A stretch of DNA of 64,000 nucleotides from Rippkaea orientalis PCC 8801 (GTDB lineage Bacteria > Cyanobacteriota > Cyanobacteriia > Cyanobacteriales > Microcystaceae). Shown one piece after another: positions 63,564 through 64,000 of this stretch. The stretch lies in NCBI RefSeq assembly GCF_000021805.1, contig NC_011726.1, forward strand, positions 3,070,097 through 3,134,096, given 5' to 3'. How positions within the stretch are numbered: the stretch's first letter is position 1; each line of letters begins with the position of its first letter. The notes beneath the pieces are model-generated. The model searched no databases, was not told where the DNA came from, and saw only the letters and a list, made by a program, of their open reading frames with translations. The position numbers were made by a program, and so were the translations under genes.

Positions 63564-64000
63564 ATGAACAATCAACCTGACACACTTAACCAACTTTCTC
63601 CCTTGCAAAAAGCAGCTTTAGCCGTCAAAGAAATGCGGGCTAAATTAGAGGCAATGGAGGAATCTTTAGGCGAACCTATTGCCATTGTTGGAATGGGATG
63701 TCGGTTTCCTGGGGGATACCACGATCCCGACTCCTTTTGGGAGGGGTTATGTCAAGGAATTGATGCGACGAGGGAGATCCCCCGCGATCGCTGGAATGTG
63801 GACGCTTATTACGACCCCAACGCTGAAACCATCGGCAAAAGCTACACTAAACGGGGAGGCTTTTTAGAGAGAGTCGATGAGTTTGATGCCGACTTTTTTG
63901 GACTAACCCCCAGAGAAGTCACCTTAATGGACCCACAACAACGATTATTACTAGAAATCAGTTGGGAAGCCCTAGAAAATGCTGCGATCGCCCCTAACCA
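63564..64000 (+). CDS. Type I polyketide synthase, N-terminal part, runs off window
   Basis: The start MNNQPDTLNQLSPLQKAAL is a docking helix like that of the preceding PKS, followed by ketosynthase sequence (EPIAIVGMGCRFPGG, GIDATREIPRDRWNVDAYYD, GKSYTKRGGFLERVDEFDADFFG, MDPQQRLLLEISWEALENA). The catalytic Cys lies beyond the window. The gap to the preceding gene is 55 bp, so the operon continues to the right. Confidence 0.95.
   Translation, partial: MNNQPDTLNQLSPLQKAALAVKEMRAKLEAMEESLGEPIAIVGMGCRFPGGYHDPDSFWEGLCQGIDATREIPRDRWNVDAYYDPNAETIGKSYTKRGGFLERVDEFDADFFGLTPREVTLMDPQQRLLLEISWEALENAAIAPN

Overview
The window is a cyanobacterial chromosome segment, probably from a unicellular Chroococcales-type strain (Crocosphaera/Cyanothece/Microcystis-like; the genus is not provable from the sequence). 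The evidence is scattered HIP1 octamers (GCGATCGC), cyanobacterial gene families (DUF5132 with a P-type ATPase, TumA-like antitoxin, cyanobacterial PKS) and type V-K CRISPR-associated transposons (CAST), which are essentially cyanobacterial.

Region 1 (1-5007) is a worn defence and toxin-antitoxin patch. It holds a HepT/MntA pair, an orphan antitoxin followed by a 12-codon stub of a PIN toxin, a type I specificity gene (hsdS) split by an ISL3-family element with a perfect 8-bp target duplication, a TumA-like antitoxin carrying a perfect 28-bp palindrome, and an hsdM gene cut off at the first base of a transposon end.

Region 2 (5008-34541) is the centrepiece: two complete sets of V-K CAST genes in tandem, same orientation, against one tRNA-Pro(CGG) gene. 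Element A has tnsB-tnsC-tniQ, a six-gene defence cargo (type I R-M, extra methylase, AAA ATPase, HNH nuclease), a divergent ribbon-helix-helix regulator, cas12k, tracrRNA, a CRISPR array and a delocalised homing spacer. Element B has its own tnsB-tnsC-tniQ, one giant nuclease-STAND (Avs-like) gene, cas12k, tracrRNA, array and the same homing spacer. The 17-nt homing spacers match the tRNA-Pro next to a GTA PAM, and the left end of B lies 61 bp from that PAM. Only the two outermost ends carry the TGTACATTCACTAATTAA terminus. The A/B junction is a fusion of an A left-end remnant to a B right-end remnant without termini, so the 29.5-kb pair now looks like one composite transposon. TnsC of B has lost both Walker A and Walker B motifs although its frame is intact.

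Region 3 (34551-47800) is ordinary core genome: tRNA-Pro, hemE, a TRAP transporter (dctP divergent from dctQM), DUF5132 plus a P-type ATPase, a divergent metK-like gene, tRNA-Gly(CCC), an acyl-CoA dehydrogenase, a MazG-like protein, argF and queF. Region 4 (47900-52200) has an IS200/IS605 remnant with a tnpB carrying an internal 18-bp duplication, a GFA-family gene, a CAP-domain fragment, a VOC-like gene and exbB/exbD. Region 5 (52500-64000) is the start of a polyketide cluster: type II thioesterase and MFS exporter on one strand, and divergently a free ACP, a KS-AT-ACP module, a KS-AT-KR-ACP module and a third KS that runs off the window.

How it works together: Cas12k of either element can use its array spacers to direct insertion to other DNA and its homing spacer to direct insertion downstream of tRNA-Pro; the cargo is antiphage defence. 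Several cargo defence genes are interrupted (IS in the ATPase, two in-frame stops in hsdM), so part of the cargo is probably silent now.
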